From positions 1 to 17,714 of the forward strand of contig JAHRVJ010000193.1 in the NCBI GenBank assembly GCA_019090765.1: 17,714 nt of DNA, given 5' to 3'. The notes under the pieces were generated by a model, which was given only the letters and a program-made list of their open reading frames with translations, made no database searches and was not told the DNA's origin. This stretch comes from Ilumatobacteraceae bacterium (GTDB lineage: Bacteria; Actinomycetota; Acidimicrobiia; Acidimicrobiales; Ilumatobacteraceae). A program made the position numbers and the translations under genes. Shown here one piece after another: positions 16,413-17,714 of the stretch (within the stretch, counting starts at the first letter, position 1; every line of letters starts with the position of its first letter).

Positions 16413-16442
16413 GTCGAAGTCGAAGTCGCAGTCGAAGGCGAA
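16413..16442 (+). repeat. Five-copy 6-nt tandem repeat upstream of the transporter start
   Basis: Consecutive units GTCGAA, GTCGAA, GTCGCA, GTCGAA and GGCGAA occupy 16413-16442 and end against the ribosome-binding sequence AAAGAGG (16441-16447). Copies 3 and 5 each differ from the unit at one base. Gain or loss of a unit would change leader length but not any known reading frame. Confidence 0.8.
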
Positions 16443-16453
16443 AGAGGTTGCAG

Positions 16454-17714
16454 ATGGAGCAATTCTGGAGGCACACGGGCGTTGGGCTCGGTAAGCACTG
16501 GAAAGTTGTCGCCGCGGTCATCGTGGCGATCAGCGCCGTGCTGGGGTTAGGTACGCGCCAGATCGAGTTCGCAACCGGCCAGGACAGCTACCTGAATCCA
16601 GATTCTCAAGTTGCGATTGACAATGTTGCCTTTCAAGATGACTTTGGTGGTGAGACCGTCATCTTGCTCTATTCGGCCGAGGATGGTTACGACATCGGCG
16701 ACCTCTACGAAGGTGAGAATCTTGCTGAGCTTCAACGACTGAACAGCGAACTCGCAGAGGTTCCGGAGGCGTACGCAGTGGTCACTCCGTTGACCTCGTT
16801 GACATTCAGCTCGAACCTGATCACCGAGGGCGTCGGGTCAGCGGCGCTCTTGTCTGCGGCCTCGCGTGATGAGGCTGGCGCGCAGGTTCGGCAAGACGAT
16901 ATTTCGATCGCGCTCGCGCGCCTCGGTAATGCTGGTGAGCAGGAGATTGGCAATCCGGCCTTCAACGAGTTGTTGATCTTTGGTGACGACGGATTCGTTC
17001 TTGCCGATGGAGTCCCCGAGCCGCCGCCTGATGAAGACAGGGTCATCCGGCTGTCGCTGAGATCGACATTCCCCAACCAGCAGACCGCTGTTGGGGGCGT
17101 GGTGCTACAGGGCAACGCGACCCTCGACGAGCAGACGGTTGGAACCAAGGCCGTTGTGGAGATTCTCGACAACGCTTCATTTGAAGGGTTCGAACTGACA
17201 GTCACGGGTTCACCGGTGTATCTCGCGGAGATCAACGACTACCTCAAGGGTGGCATGCTGACCCTTGGTCTTGCTGCACTTGCGGTGATGGCCGTAGTGC
17301 TGGGGCTGATGTTCAGAGTGCGTTGGCGACTGCTGCCGCTGTTGGCGGTGCTGATCGGTGTCTTCTGGTCGTTCTCGATCCTCGGGCTGATCGGTATCGA
17401 TCTCTCCTTGGTGACCATCTCGGGTCTCCCGATCCTCATCGGGCTTGGGATAGATTTCGCCATCCAGATTCACAATCGAATCGAGGAAGAGGTCGTTCTT
17501 GACAAGGACGATCATCCGATCTCAGAGAGTGTCGCCAACCTCGCGCCGCCGCTGATCACTGCGACTATTACCGGCGTGTTGGCCTTTCTGGCACTCCGGA
17601 TTTCGAAGGTCCCAATGATCCGTGATTTTGGTGTGCTGCTGGCCATTGGTGTGGTCGTGCTGGTGATTGTCGGGATCGTCGTCCCGGCGGCCGCGCTCGG
17701 GATTCGCGAGTGGA
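16454..17714 (+). CDS. MMPL/RND-family transporter, N-terminal part (truncated by window edge)
   Basis: The frame is open from ATG 16454 to the window end, 420 codons of a protein that is usually 750-1000 residues. It begins with one membrane helix (about 15-34). A large extracytoplasmic domain (about 36-260) follows. Then comes a bundle of helices at about 268-288, 291-312, 317-337, 362-378 and 390-412. The fourth helix carries GLGIDFAIQIHNR with D334, the signature acidic residue of RND/MMPL proton-driven transporters. This suggests proton-coupled export of lipids or other hydrophobic compounds, as for MmpL or HpnN proteins; the cargo cannot be read from the sequence. AAAGAGG (16441-16447) is a good ribosome-binding site 6 nt before the ATG. 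A TTG at 16448 is in frame but too close to that site. Confidence 0.9.
   Translation, partial: MEQFWRHTGVGLGKHWKVVAAVIVAISAVLGLGTRQIEFATGQDSYLNPDSQVAIDNVAFQDDFGGETVILLYSAEDGYDIGDLYEGENLAELQRLNSELAEVPEAYAVVTPLTSLTFSSNLITEGVGSAALLSAASRDEAGAQVRQDDISIALARLGNAGEQEIGNPAFNELLIFGDDGFVLADGVPEPPPDEDRVIRLSLRSTFPNQQTAVGGVVLQGNATLDEQTVGTKAVVEILDNASFEGFELTVTGSPVYLAEINDYLKGGMLTLGLAALAVMAVVLGLMFRVRWRLLPLLAVLIGVFWSFSILGLIGIDLSLVTISGLPILIGLGIDFAIQIHNRIEEEVVLDKDDHPISESVANLAPPLITATITGVLAFLALRISKVPMIRDFGVLLAIGVVVLVIVGIVVPAAALGIREW

Noticed and set aside
16341..16550. 69-codon open frame containing the hexamer repeat as (Val-Glu) dipeptides
   Set aside because: It overlaps the transporter start by about 97 nt in another frame, has no ribosome-binding site, and its second half is the shifted transporter sequence.

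Overview
The window looks like a chromosomal segment of a moderately GC-rich actinobacterium. It is built almost entirely of densely packed, ordinary chromosomal genes. I infer Actinomycetota, plausibly class Acidimicrobiia. The reasons are: a SNF2 helicase paired with a SWIM zinc-finger protein (an arrangement known from actinobacteria, compare HelZ), a moxR-DUF58-transglutaminase operon, a ClpB with a short D2 linker, and TANNNT -10 motifs placed 7-9 nt before several start codons, as expected for leaderless mRNAs. No rRNA, tRNA, IS element, phage gene or CRISPR array is visible, and no stretch without a gene exceeds about 165 bp.

Layout. On the minus strand, positions 1-6283 read from right to left: SNF2/HelZ-like helicase, SWIM zinc-finger protein, MoxR AAA+ ATPase, DUF58 protein, and the membrane N-terminus of a transglutaminase-like protein cut off by the window edge. 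A 162-bp divergent region (6284-6445) holds a 41-nt near-perfect palindrome and the promoter of clpB (plus strand, 6446-8938). Tail-to-tail with clpB is a divergent member of the histidinol dehydrogenase family (minus, 8974-10296). Divergent from that is a purA-purB operon with an ATGA stop/start overlap (plus, 10417-12989). Next come a small unrecognised basic, coiled-coil protein (minus, 13004-13420), then tesB and pyrE (plus, 13471-14922), a GlcD/D-2-hydroxyacid-type FAD dehydrogenase (minus, 14932-16317), and the first 420 codons of an MMPL/RND-type transporter (plus, 16454 to the edge).

Functional links. PurA and PurB together convert IMP to AMP, and their translation is probably coupled. 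PyrE supplies OMP for pyrimidines. ClpB is the stress disaggregase. MoxR, DUF58 and transglutaminase form the usual three-gene cell-envelope/chaperone-like cluster of unknown exact role. The helicase and SWIM protein probably act together on nucleic acid.

I do not see a clearly new multi-gene system. The points most worth a second look are the HisD-family protein that has lost two of four canonical zinc ligands, the long palindrome and repeated TGAGT/ACTCA half-sites upstream of clpB, the apparent use of leaderless transcripts, and the small DNA-binding-like orphan at 13004-13420.
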